Shown here: one piece after another, positions 24,412-32,559 of the stretch
Layout: each line of letters starts with the position of its first letter
How positions within the stretch are numbered: position 1 is the stretch's first letter
Assembly: GCA_019313825.1 (NCBI GenBank)
Contig: JAFDAM010000014.1
Span: 1 to 37,726 of the forward strand
Reading direction: 5' to 3'
Length of the DNA: 37,726 nt
Origin: Deltaproteobacteria bacterium
GTDB taxonomy: Bacteria > Desulfobacterota > DSM-4660 > Desulfatiglandales > HGW-15
The notes under the pieces: generated by a model
The model's database searches: none
What the model was told of the DNA's origin: nothing
What the model saw: only the letters and a program-made list of their open reading frames with translations
Position numbers and translations under genes: made by a program

Positions 24412-25052
24412 TAGGTACTTGATAATTCCAGGAATGGTGTTGTGTTACGGAGATCCGGCACCCAGACATCGCACTTACCCTCCAGACGTGTGCCAACCCC
24501 GATAAATTGCCAGCCCAATTTATTCGCTGCACGAAGATCCCATTCTGCATCACCAACATAGATGAAATCGGAAAACGAGGATTTCATTCTCTTTGAACAG
24601 ACCTGCATGATTTCCGTTCGGGAAGGAGCATCATCACATGACGACATTGGGACATTTAGATCAGATAGGCCGGCTGCTTCGAGATTCATTCGTGCGGTAT
24701 GACTCCAACCACCGGTAGCGATACCTATTCGTATTTTTGAGATTTGATGAAGGATTTTCAGAAGATTTGCGGCCCCGGGAATTGGTTTGCAACCATTAGC
24801 GGATTGAAGATGTATTTTGATTAATTTCCCAAAACGTTGGCGAACCGAATCATAATAATCGCGAACAGGCAGGTTTAATTCCGTCAATATTTCAGTTAGA
24901 ATACCAGCATAAGTAGAGTGGCGGTAGTCATGCCACGACTTGCGGAATTTGACGACGGCCACCACCGACAATACTGCTTTGCGAAAAAGTTGCCCGTCTA
25001 AATCGTAAGAATCAACTAGTGTTCCATCTAAGTCAAAAATTATTCCAATCAT
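24411..25052 (-). CDS. HAD-superfamily hydrolase (phosphoglycolate-phosphatase-like)
   Basis: 213-residue HAD phosphatase. Motif I is IIFDLDGTLVDS at the extreme N-terminus, motif II is the GIATGGWS threonine, and motif IV is VGDAEWDLRAAN. The cap insertion after motif I is the helical type. The substrate is a phosphorylated metabolite that cannot be named. The start at 25052 is chosen because it places motif I normally and has AGGAA upstream; an upstream in-frame ATG would add 21 unrelated residues that run through the attC-like spacer. AT-rich, and part of the cassette-like block. Confidence 0.82.
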   Translation of the reverse strand: MIGIIFDLDGTLVDSYDLDGQLFRKAVLSVVAVVKFRKSWHDYRHSTYAGILTEILTELNLPVRDYYDSVRQRFGKLIKIHLQSANGCKPIPGAANLLKILHQISKIRIGIATGGWSHTARMNLEAAGLSDLNVPMSSCDDAPSRTEIMQVCSKRMKSSFSDFIYVGDAEWDLRAANKLGWQFIGVGTRLEGKCDVWVPDLRNTTPFLELSST

Positions 25053-25057
25053 TTTAT

Positions 25058-25129
25058 TCCTAACGCCAGCTCGGGAGGTGCGAATGAAGTATTGCGGAAT
25101 GAGCATCCTTCTCAAAGCCGAGGTTCGGC
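25058..25129 (-). other. Candidate attC-like site C
   Basis: 72 bp between vapC and the HAD gene. On the minus strand it begins GCCGAAC (25123-25129) with CTCGG, and ends CCGAG...GCGTTAGGA (25058-25066). CTCGG pairs with CCGAG. The GTTAGGA box lies eight bases before the HAD ATG and doubles as its ribosome site. Confidence 0.4.
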
Positions 25130-25140
25130 TGAGGCTGAGC

Positions 25141-25521
25141 TTATTTGAATATCTGGAGATTAAGGGATTCTTTTATCAGCCAATAATGGTTATCCAATGA
25201 ATATATTGCACAATTATTTTGCTTCGCGTTTTGTGCAATTATTAGGTCAGGAATGCCAATTCCATTCAAACCATTTTTCAGACATTTAAATTGATAGTCG
25301 ATAATTTCACTCCAATTGATAGATAAATCTAACTTTTTGATATTCAAAAGTAATTTGATGATTTTCCTCTGGTTTCGAACTTTCAAAAAGGGTACTAATT
25401 CCGCAACTATAAGATCATTAATTGCGATAAGATTTTCATCAATTAAAAAATCTAGTTTTTTATAATTTTCCCCACTCCTAAAATATGATACCCACACGGA
25501 TGTATCGACTAGTATCGACAT
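25141..25521 (-). CDS. vapC: PIN-domain ribonuclease toxin VapC
   Basis: Type II toxin of 126 residues and probable sequence-specific RNase. The four acidic PIN residues are in place: D6 (LVDTSVW), E41 (IVAELV), D92 (IPDLIIA) and D110 (SLDNHY). It overlaps the upstream antitoxin by one base (TAATG), a usual coupling for toxin-antitoxin pairs. Very AT-rich relative to its neighbours. The stop codon is followed by candidate attC-like site C. Confidence 0.92.
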   Translation of the reverse strand: MSILVDTSVWVSYFRSGENYKKLDFLIDENLIAINDLIVAELVPFLKVRNQRKIIKLLLNIKKLDLSINWSEIIDYQFKCLKNGLNGIGIPDLIIAQNAKQNNCAIYSLDNHYWLIKESLNLQIFK

Positions 25522-25712
25522 TAACGCCCTCTAATGGTGTCAATATCAATGTCCAAATCTACTTTACCTTTAAATTCTTTTAACTCAGCAATCTTTGATT
25601 TCCTTATTAAATCTTCTAAAGCTGTGATAATAACCTTGGTTTTTGTTTTAATGTGAGTGGCCTTCATAGCGTCATTTATTAAATCTTCTGGTAAATCAAG
25701 TGTTGTTCTCAT
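25521..25712 (-). CDS. vapB: VapB-type antitoxin
   Basis: 63-residue antitoxin beginning MRTTLDLPEDLINDAMKATH, the ribbon-helix-helix N-terminus of the VapB group whose vapC partners are PIN proteins. The C-terminal tail (ELKEFKGKVDLDIDID) is the toxin-binding type. GAGGAGG lies seven bases before the ATG. It is expected to repress its own promoter together with VapC; a matching operator is visible upstream. Confidence 0.9.
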   Translation of the reverse strand: MRTTLDLPEDLINDAMKATHIKTKTKVIITALEDLIRKSKIAELKEFKGKVDLDIDIDTIRGR

Positions 25713-25734
25713 ATTTGACCTCCTCAGAATTTAA

Positions 25735-25771
25735 TATGCATAAAAATAACATTTCATGCATATAATGTCAA
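25735..25771 (-). promoter_or_regulatory. vapBC promoter with inverted-repeat operator
   Basis: On the minus strand TTGACA (25766-25771), a 17-bp spacer and TATTTT (25743-25748). The inverted repeat TATGCAT (25735-25741) / ATGCATA (25756-25762) straddles the -10 region. This is the layout of an autoregulated toxin-antitoxin promoter. Confidence 0.55.
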
Positions 25772-25850
25772 GGATTACACCATACGCTCTGGATCAGTTA
25801 TGGCTTGTGCCGGCGAAACCGGCTATAAGCCGGTCTGGTTCAAAGGCTGA

Positions 25851-26064
25851 TTAAATTGCGGGTGCCTCCCTATATATCTCAAGACGTTGTTCCAAGGTGC
25901 CGGTGTGCAACTCGAACAAATGATTATCGGAATCATAGAAATATAGAGATTTTCCTTCTCCTTCAATACGGTCGCGCCCCTTTAGGGTTTCAACACCGAG
26001 AGCCCGCATACATCTGATATAATTGCTTCAAAGGTCTTTATCCTCAAAGGCAAATTCCTTGGTG
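25851..26064 (-). pseudogene. 3' fragment of a VOC (glyoxalase/fosfomycin-resistance-like) gene
   Basis: The minus-strand frame ending at TAA (25851-25853) reads RALGVETLKGRDRIEGEGK, then SLYFYDSDNHLFELHTGTL, then EQRLEIYREA. The 'GxGxSLYFYDxDNHLFELHTGTL' pattern with the metal-binding glutamate is the C-terminal half of FosA/FosX-like VOC proteins. Upstream a TGA (26028-26030) interrupts it; a one-base shift would continue as FAFEDKD, the expected preceding segment. The N-terminal half, with the first metal histidine, is missing. Confidence 0.65.
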
Positions 26065-26251
26065 AAGAGTGGGAACAAAGAAAGATAAAAGAGATTATGG
26101 AAAAAGGAGAAGAACATAGAGAATAGAACGGAATTACTATTGAAGACAATAACGGATATCATAGGTTGCCCCTTTTGAGAGGGCATTTATGAGATGATTT
26201 TATATAAACAACGACTACAAGAGCTTAAGGATTGATGATGTAGTTCCTTCC

Positions 26252-26280
26252 TTGACACAAAACCCCCTCTTTTCTATACT
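26252..26280 (+). promoter_or_regulatory. Near-consensus sigma70 promoter for purD
   Basis: TTGACA (26252-26257), exactly 17 bp, then TATACT (26275-26280), 55 bp upstream of the purD ATG. This is the best housekeeping-type promoter match I found in the window. Confidence 0.75.
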
Positions 26281-26334
26281 CGAACACCTTATTAGGGCAA
26301 ATCCAAAATTCTCATAAAGTCGAGGTGGTGCCAT

Positions 26335-27627
26335 ATGAAAGTACTGGTTATCGGAAGCGGCGGACGTGAACATACACTTGCCTGGAAGGCGGCACAATCA
26401 AGCCGGGTTGAAAAGGTATTCGTGGCACCGGGCAACGCCGGTACTGCACTGGAACCCGGGATTGAGAATATCGACATCAGCGCAACCGACATTGACGCAT
26501 TGGTCAATTTCGCCGGGCAGGAAGCAATCGAACTCACTATCATAGGCCCGGAAGCCCCGCTGGTTGTGGGTGTTACTGATCGATTCAAACAGGCCGGACT
26601 AAGATGTTTCGGCCCAACCCAGGGCGCGGCACAACTTGAAGGTTCCAAGGCATTCGCCAAGGATTTTCTCGCTCGACACAATATTCCTACTGCCGAGTAT
26701 AAGACCTTTACCGAAGTTGAGACTGCCATAGCTTACATCCGGGATCAAGGCGCTCCCATTGTTGTCAAGGCAGACGGCCTTGCTGCCGGCAAGGGCGTGA
26801 TCATTGCGCATTCCGAAGATGAGGCCATTGCCACTGTTGAGGGCATGCTTACCCAGGACGCCTTTGGTGAAGCAGGGCATTGCGTGGTTGTTGAAGAATG
26901 CCTGATAGGCGAAGAAGCCAGCTTTATCGTCATGGTCGATGGCAAGAATATACTTCCTTTAGCGACGTCTCAGGATCACAAGGCCATCAATAACGGGGAC
27001 ACAGGGCCCAACACGGGCGGTATGGGCGCCTATTCGCCCGCACCGGTAGTAACACCGGAGATCTACGACCGGACTATAAAGGAAGTTATCGAACCGACTG
27101 TCAAAGGCATGGCCGTGGAAGGGCATCCATACACCGGGTTCCTGTATGCGGGACTGATGATACAGGCCGACGGCACGCCCAAGGTACTGGAATACAATTG
27201 TCGTTGCGGAGACCCGGAGACCCAGCCCATTATAGTGCGGCTCAGATCGGATCTGGTCGAACTCTGTCTGGCAGCCCTGGACGGGCGTCTGGATAAGGTC
27301 CAGGTAGAATGGGACGAACGTGCCGCGCTCGGCGTGGTAATGGCTGCCGGCGGCTATCCGAAAAGCTATAAAAAAGGTTATATTATTTCCGGCCTGCCCG
27401 AACAGGAGCATGAAGGTTTCAAGGTCTTCCATGCAGGCACCGATCTTCATGACGGCCAGGTGGTCACAAGTGGTGGACGGGTGTTGTGCGCTACTGCTTT
27501 AGGGACTTCGGTCAGTAAAGCTCAGAAAAGGGCCTATGAATTGGCTAAGCAGATAAGTTGGGACGGCGTTTACTATCGTACGGATATCGGCTACCGAGCA
27601 GTGGAGCGGGAACAGGCTGATAGCTGA
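26335..27627 (+). CDS. purD: Phosphoribosylamine-glycine ligase (GARS) PurD
   Basis: ATP-grasp enzyme of purine synthesis: phosphoribosylamine + glycine + ATP to GAR. Motifs: VIGSGGREHTLAWK, IIGPEAPLVVGV, VVKADGLAAGKGVI, SQDHKAINNGDTGPNTGGMGAYSPAP, and the metal-binding region LEYNCRCGDPETQP. In that last motif most PurD proteins have F where this one has the second C (NCRFGDPE). The 430-residue length is normal. GAGGTGG lies seven bases before the ATG. It stands alone with its own promoter between a cassette-like block and a palindromic repeat, and its overall sequence style resembles gammaproteobacterial PurD, so acquisition is possible (inference). Confidence 0.97.
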   Translation: MKVLVIGSGGREHTLAWKAAQSSRVEKVFVAPGNAGTALEPGIENIDISATDIDALVNFAGQEAIELTIIGPEAPLVVGVTDRFKQAGLRCFGPTQGAAQLEGSKAFAKDFLARHNIPTAEYKTFTEVETAIAYIRDQGAPIVVKADGLAAGKGVIIAHSEDEAIATVEGMLTQDAFGEAGHCVVVEECLIGEEASFIVMVDGKNILPLATSQDHKAINNGDTGPNTGGMGAYSPAPVVTPEIYDRTIKEVIEPTVKGMAVEGHPYTGFLYAGLMIQADGTPKVLEYNCRCGDPETQPIIVRLRSDLVELCLAALDGRLDKVQVEWDERAALGVVMAAGGYPKSYKKGYIISGLPEQEHEGFKVFHAGTDLHDGQVVTSGGRVLCATALGTSVSKAQKRAYELAKQISWDGVYYRTDIGYRAVEREQADS

Positions 27628-27678
27628 CAACTATACCATGTTAAGAGATAACTACCTCTTCATACATAGGTGAAATTC

Positions 27679-27866
27679 ATCCGGCAATGCCTGTCTCTTC
27701 AAGACGATATCTACTACCTTTTTAGGAAGTGGCCAAATATTTGGGCTTTGCCAAGTCAATTGCAGATTCCAGAGGATTCAGAGGCATAAAACCCAAATAT
27801 TTGACCACGCCAGAGTCAAGTGGAATTCTAAAAAGATATAGTCTTGAAGAGACAGACATTACCTCC
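27679..27866. repeat. Imperfect palindromic repeat (MITE-like), copy 1
   Basis: About 188 bp whose ends are inverted copies of each other (CTGTCTCTTCAAGA...ATATCT and AGATAT...TCTTGAAGAGACAG) and whose interior holds CCAAATATTTGGG and CCCAAATATTTG. The reverse complement is about 90% identical to 33632-33820. One frame on the minus strand would encode a 45-residue peptide with KYLGFMPLNPLESA. It encodes no transposase, so it would need one in trans if mobile. Confidence 0.85.
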
Positions 27867-27928
27867 ATTAAGCGCATATCTTTTACGCCTCCTATCCAAT
27901 TTCCCAGTCGCATATCAGAGGATCACAT

Positions 27929-29209
27929 TCATCTCACCGGCTTGTTAAAATAACCCAGCTCTATCTCAGGGAATTCCTCCTCGAGAATTGCCGCCATTCT
28001 CTTTATCCCCACTGTCTTTGAGTCTGAGACCGGCATCTTCTCTATATATAACTGGGGATCAATATTGAGGTTTTTCAGATGTATAAAGTTGACCCCGGTC
28101 CTCCGTATAAGCGTGCGCAATGCCTCTATCTCTTCATCCTGGTCGGTAACCCCGGGGAAGACAAGGTAGTTTATCATCGTATAGAGTCCCAGATCCCTTG
28201 ACAGGGAGATGGAGGCAACCACATCCTCGAAGTCGTAACTTTTCGGGCGATAATAGGCATGGTAGTATTCGGGCCTCGCACTGTTCAGGCTGATACGGAT
28301 GGAATCCAGGCCGCTCTCAGCTATCTCACGCACCCTTTCAGGCTGACTCCCGTTTGTATTCAGGTTGATGGTACCCCTGTCCGTTTTCTTCCTGATCTCC
28401 CTGATACTGTCGGCTATGAGCCTGTATTCTGTAAGGGGTTCTCCTTCACAACCCTGACCAAAGCTCACGATGGCCTCATGGGCATGATTCAGATGACTTA
28501 ACGCCAGTGAGACTATCTCCTCTTTTTCCGGTCTGAAGGAGATCCTTTGGTGGGACGATTCACATGATTGATCAGGTTGAAGAGAGAGGCAACCGAGACA
28601 GTCGGCATTACACCCCTGGCTAATGGGAAGAGGCGCCTCCCACCTTTTAAAAAACAGGTTTTTGGCCGCAAAGCAGTGGTTATTGGTCGCACAGTTGATA
28701 AGGTGTTCAACAAGAGGACCTTTTTCATTCACCTTTTGATACTCCCCTATGGAGGGAACCAGTTTCCTGTCATCAAAATTCCTCGGGTCCCATCTATGGT
28801 TGTATTCAATCCTGAACCCGGCGGCGTGATAGTTGTCATTCTTAAAACCCACGGCAGTATATCCCCACATGGGCAGGGTATATGACTTTGATCTGTAGTC
28901 TACTGCGGGGAGATGGCTCCGCACCAGTCCAGGTTCTAAAAAGGCCGCAACCGCACAGCACCTGGTCGCCACGCCATCAACCTCGATCTCAGATATTATC
29001 CTGTGCTCACCTGTCGAAGGATCAAGTCCAACGGGCGGGCAATCAGGTATAAAAAAAAGCTTACTGTATTCAGACATCAAGATTAGATCTTCATCGTTGA
29101 TTACGGCGGGAGAAGACCCGGAAAACCCTGACATCCGGTAATAGGGATGATCATAGGTTTGACCTTCGGGGTCAGCATAAAGCATGTATGGGAGCTTTTC
29201 AAAATCCAT
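27929..29209 (-). CDS. Radical SAM protein of unknown function
   Basis: 426 residues. The radical SAM cluster motif is CNADCLGC (C200, C204, C207, CX3CX2C), unusually far from the N-terminus, after about 190 residues of unrecognised sequence that itself has scattered cysteines (CC at 84-85, C173, C179). The following core has the GQGCEGEPLTEY glycine-rich motif, INLNTNGSQPERV and SIRISLNSARPEYY, as in MoaA/PflA-like enzymes. I cannot assign a substrate. It is a single minus-strand gene facing the palindromic repeat at its 3' end and divergent from the two-component pair. Confidence 0.85.
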   Translation of the reverse strand: MDFEKLPYMLYADPEGQTYDHPYYRMSGFSGSSPAVINDEDLILMSEYSKLFFIPDCPPVGLDPSTGEHRIISEIEVDGVATRCCAVAAFLEPGLVRSHLPAVDYRSKSYTLPMWGYTAVGFKNDNYHAAGFRIEYNHRWDPRNFDDRKLVPSIGEYQKVNEKGPLVEHLINCATNNHCFAAKNLFFKRWEAPLPISQGCNADCLGCLSLQPDQSCESSHQRISFRPEKEEIVSLALSHLNHAHEAIVSFGQGCEGEPLTEYRLIADSIREIRKKTDRGTINLNTNGSQPERVREIAESGLDSIRISLNSARPEYYHAYYRPKSYDFEDVVASISLSRDLGLYTMINYLVFPGVTDQDEEIEALRTLIRRTGVNFIHLKNLNIDPQLYIEKMPVSDSKTVGIKRMAAILEEEFPEIELGYFNKPVR

Positions 29210-29363
29210 AATTCTTTATGAATCATTACACGCATAGCCTTTCCCAGTCAAACTAAAATGCATCCCCTGATCCACCATCAAGGCATCATTAATCGTCCTG
29301 ACAAAGATATCACGCACAAGTTATTTTCCAATTGAGATGAATTGACCTTAACCTCAGGATTAG

Positions 29364-29392
29364 TTGACATATTGAGGGGATAGGGTTAGTAT
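29364..29392 (+). promoter_or_regulatory. Possible promoter of the two-component operon
   Basis: TTGACA (29364-29369), a 17-bp spacer and TAGTAT (29387-29392). The -10 is weak and would place the transcript start very close to the start codon. Confidence 0.35.
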
Positions 29393-29409
29393 CATGAAGG
29401 ATGGTTTCT

Positions 29410-30849
29410 ATGACACCAGCACTTCAACAAAATAGCATATCTGAGGGCAAGCGGTTTCGGCTGGTGAAATATTTCGCCTTGGCCAGCTTTATTGTCCTGA
29501 TTATTTTCAGCTTTCCCTTCTCAGTTTTTATCGCCCAGAAGGCCAAAGACATCCTGACGAAGAGTTATGAGAATTATGCCCTTCTGTTGGGTGAAAATAT
29601 AAGCCGCCAGGTGTATGAATATTTTTACAAGCCCACTTTGAATAAATACGGGAGGATCAAGCTGAGTGAAAAGGAACAGCAGAAATTGATGGATCGAGTT
29701 ATTAAGAATACGACCCATGGCTTTAATGCAGAGCTTGTCAATGTCTATGACCATAAGCAGGGGCTTATCGCCTACAGCACCGATCCGGGGCTGATAGGGA
29801 AAAAAGCGAATAAGACCTTTGGATATCAAAAGGCTGTCGATGGGGAAGACTCCTCCGGGATGATAACCGGGATGGATGATTTTTACTACCTCGATATGGA
29901 AGGAAAGGGGGGGGAGAAAAAGCTCAGGACATATATTCCTTTCAAACTGCTGTTACACTCTGAAGGAAAGGAGGCTGAAGAGGTTGTTATTTCCGTATTC
30001 GAATTAATACAGGACATGACCGAGGAATATAAATCCATTGCAAGATTCCAGTATACTATATTCGGTCTCTCTATCTTGATAATGACGTTGATATTTTTAG
30101 CGCTTCTCCTTATCGTTCACAAGGCGGAGAGACTGATTGAGCAGAGGGCTAGAGAGCAGAGGGAACTTGAGGAACAGTTACACCTTGCTGAACGTCTGGC
30201 TGCCCTTGGAGAGATGGTGGCAGGGGTCTCCCATGAGATCAAAAACCCTCTGGGGATCATACGGAGTACGGCCGAGCTATTGGGCGGTATGCCGGATGCC
30301 GATGAGACCCAGAAGCGACTCTCTGGTGTGATCACCGAAGAGTCAAGTCGACTGAATGAGATTGTAACGGAATTTCTTGATTTTGCCCGACCCCAGGAAC
30401 CTAATCTCCAGGAATGCTATCTGGAAGAGATTCTTCAGAAAAATATCTCTTTTCTGGGTCCTGAACTCGAAAACCAGGGGATTATTGTAAACGACAACCT
30501 GAACGGCAGATCATTAAAGCTTCAAGCAGACCAGGAGCTTCTTTACAGGGCCCTGCTGAACATCTTTATTAATTCCATGCAATCCATGAACAATGCCGGC
30601 TCCATCAACGTTAAGGTAGAGGAAGATAAGGGATATTATCTGATAAAGATTGAAGATACGGGAAGCGGAATCAGTCAAGAAAACATGAAAAAAATATTTA
30701 ATCCCTTTTTCACTACCAAGGAAAAGGGAAGCGGCCTTGGGCTTTCCATTGTCAAGAAGATCATAGAGGGCCATAAAGGGTCAATAGGTATAGAGAGCAT
30801 AGAGGACACCGGAACTATGGTGTCTATTCAATTGCCACAAAAGACATAA
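29410..30849 (+). CDS. Membrane sensor histidine kinase (NtrB/AtoS-like)
   Basis: About 479 residues. Two membrane spans (YFALASFIVLIIFSFPFSVFI near residues 22-44 and FGLSILIMTLIFLALLLIV near 225-245) bracket a ~180-residue periplasmic sensor domain that I do not recognise, perhaps Cache-like. Then follow a HisKA dimerisation domain with VSHEIKNPLGIIRS (the phosphorylated His is encoded at 30232-30234) and a HATPase_c domain with the N box NIFINSMQSM, DTGSGIS and KGSGLGLSIVKKI. The start at 29410 has GAAGG nine bases upstream; an in-frame ATG at 29401 lies directly on that site. It is paired with the sigma54 regulator downstream. Confidence 0.92.
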   Translation: MTPALQQNSISEGKRFRLVKYFALASFIVLIIFSFPFSVFIAQKAKDILTKSYENYALLLGENISRQVYEYFYKPTLNKYGRIKLSEKEQQKLMDRVIKNTTHGFNAELVNVYDHKQGLIAYSTDPGLIGKKANKTFGYQKAVDGEDSSGMITGMDDFYYLDMEGKGGEKKLRTYIPFKLLLHSEGKEAEEVVISVFELIQDMTEEYKSIARFQYTIFGLSILIMTLIFLALLLIVHKAERLIEQRAREQRELEEQLHLAERLAALGEMVAGVSHEIKNPLGIIRSTAELLGGMPDADETQKRLSGVITEESSRLNEIVTEFLDFARPQEPNLQECYLEEILQKNISFLGPELENQGIIVNDNLNGRSLKLQADQELLYRALLNIFINSMQSMNNAGSINVKVEEDKGYYLIKIEDTGSGISQENMKKIFNPFFTTKEKGSGLGLSIVKKIIEGHKGSIGIESIEDTGTMVSIQLPQKT

Positions 30850-30938
30850 AGATCCACTGCACTACGCCAAAGGCGGACAAAACAGCCAGGGATTGACAGG
30901 GATTGATTCCATGAAATTATAGAGGTGAGGGTTCATCT

Positions 30939-32303
30939 ATGGAAACCATTTTGATAGTAGATGATGAAAAAAACTATCTGGTTGTCCTTGAAGCCCTTCT
31001 TGGTCCGGAGGGTTATGAGGCTGTCACGACAGATAATGCCAGGGATGCCCTTAATTTGATCGGAGAGTCAGATCTGGATCTGGTGATTACCGACATGAAG
31101 ATGCCCGGCATGAATGGGATGGAACTTTTGGAAGAATCCAAGAGAATAAAACCCGAACTACCGGTCATCATGATGACCGCTTACGGGACAATCGAGATGG
31201 CCGTAGAGGCAATGAAAAAGCATGCCTATGATTACATTACCAAACCCTTCCAGAATGAAGAATTAAAGCTGACCGTAAAAAAAGCCCTTGAAAATTATCG
31301 GCTTGTAAAGGAGAACCGGCTTCTAAATGAAGCCCTTTCAGACCGATATCGGTTCGGGAATATTATCGGCAAGAGCAAGCCCATGCTCAAGATCTATGAT
31401 CTGATCACAAAAGTATCTTCGTCGAAGGCATCCATACTGATCACCGGGCCTTCAGGCACGGGAAAAGAGCTAATTGCAAAGGCCATTCATTATAACAGCG
31501 ACAAGAAAGATAGGCCCTTTATTTCCATCAATTGCGGTGCTTTAACAGAGACCCTTCTGGAAAGTGAGCTGTTCGGTCATGAAAAGGGCGCCTTTACAGG
31601 GGCGGTCTCAATGAAAAAAGGACGATTTGAACTGGCAGATGGAGGAACACTCTTTCTCGATGAGGTTGGAGAGATGCCGCCATCTCTCCAGGTGAAGCTT
31701 CTCAGGGTGACCCAGGAGATGGAATTTGAAAGGGTGGGAGGGACCAGGACCATCAAGGTGGATGTCAGGGTATTATCCGCTTCTAACAGAGATATCAAGG
31801 AGGATGTCACAAACGGCCTGTTCAGGGAGGATCTCTTTTACCGGCTCAATGTTATTCATATCGAAGTACCTCCTCTGATGGAACGGAGCGAGGACATCAA
31901 ATTACTGGTCCATCACTTCATTGATAAGTATAGAGAATATGAAGGCAAAGAGAAGATCGAATTGAGCCCGGAAGCGTGGAAGGCGTTGTATGATTATAGC
32001 TGGCCAGGCAATATCAGGGAACTGGAAAATATCATTGAAAGGGCCGTGGTCTTGAACCCCGGTGGATCAATGAGTCCGGAAGATCTGCCGGACTACCTAT
32101 CAGGGAAGGAAGAAGAACTGAATGTGGATAGATTCATCCCTCCGAACGCCCCATTACAAAAGACGCTGGAGCAGATTGAGGAAAAGTTGATTAGAAGGGC
32201 CTTAAGCAGGTGTAATAATGTCCAGGCCCACGCTGCCGAAATGATCGGTATAACCAAGAGCCTCATCCAGCATAAGATGAAAAAGTACAACATCCGGGTT
32301 TAA
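30939..32303 (+). CDS. Sigma54-dependent response regulator (NtrC family)
   Basis: 454 residues in three domains. The receiver has the phospho-acceptor D52 (VITDMKMPGMNG) and the switch residues MMTAYG and KPF. The AAA+ domain has Walker A GPSGTGKE, ESELFGHEKGAFTGA with the sigma54-contacting GAFTGA loop, Walker B GGTLFLDEVGEM and the R-finger region FREDLFYRLNV. The C-terminal Fis-like HTH (NNVQAHAAEMIGITKSLIQHKMKKY) binds DNA. It activates sigma54 promoters in response to the kinase just upstream. Target genes are not evident in the window. GAGGTGAGG lies 12-20 bases before the ATG. Confidence 0.95.
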   Translation: METILIVDDEKNYLVVLEALLGPEGYEAVTTDNARDALNLIGESDLDLVITDMKMPGMNGMELLEESKRIKPELPVIMMTAYGTIEMAVEAMKKHAYDYITKPFQNEELKLTVKKALENYRLVKENRLLNEALSDRYRFGNIIGKSKPMLKIYDLITKVSSSKASILITGPSGTGKELIAKAIHYNSDKKDRPFISINCGALTETLLESELFGHEKGAFTGAVSMKKGRFELADGGTLFLDEVGEMPPSLQVKLLRVTQEMEFERVGGTRTIKVDVRVLSASNRDIKEDVTNGLFREDLFYRLNVIHIEVPPLMERSEDIKLLVHHFIDKYREYEGKEKIELSPEAWKALYDYSWPGNIRELENIIERAVVLNPGGSMSPEDLPDYLSGKEEELNVDRFIPPNAPLQKTLEQIEEKLIRRALSRCNNVQAHAAEMIGITKSLIQHKMKKYNIRV

Positions 32304-32382
32304 GGGTTAAAATAATTATACCTGAAATATTCAAGTAAATTAAGATGTTTACGTCAACTTAAGCATATATGGCAATTTTTTC

Positions 32383-32403
32383 AGTACAAATTATTGTACT
32401 TTT
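32383..32403 (+). terminator. Weak terminator after the response regulator
   Basis: AGTACAA and TTGTACT form a short stem followed by TTTC, about 80 bp after the regulator's stop codon. The U-tract is short, so strength is doubtful. Confidence 0.4.
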
Positions 32404-32559
32404 CAGGGGAAAAGAGAAAGAGTGGGAGCAACTGAAAATTATGACATTATCAATCTAATTCAAGTAGTTAGGCGCACTTGATGCGGACATTAATGTCTTG
32501 GCAAGGATTTTGCTATATTAGATACCAAATAGAAAGAAAATACTTCTTCCTCCTAAAGA

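Noticed and set aside
26031-26126. Plus-strand frame reading KVFILKGKFLGEEW then EQRKIKEIMEKGEEHRE, ending in TAG
   Set aside because: It overlaps the VOC fragment on the other strand, and the charged tail is what any purine-rich stretch would give. No start codon or family match. It could be the tail of another lost gene, but that is not supportable.
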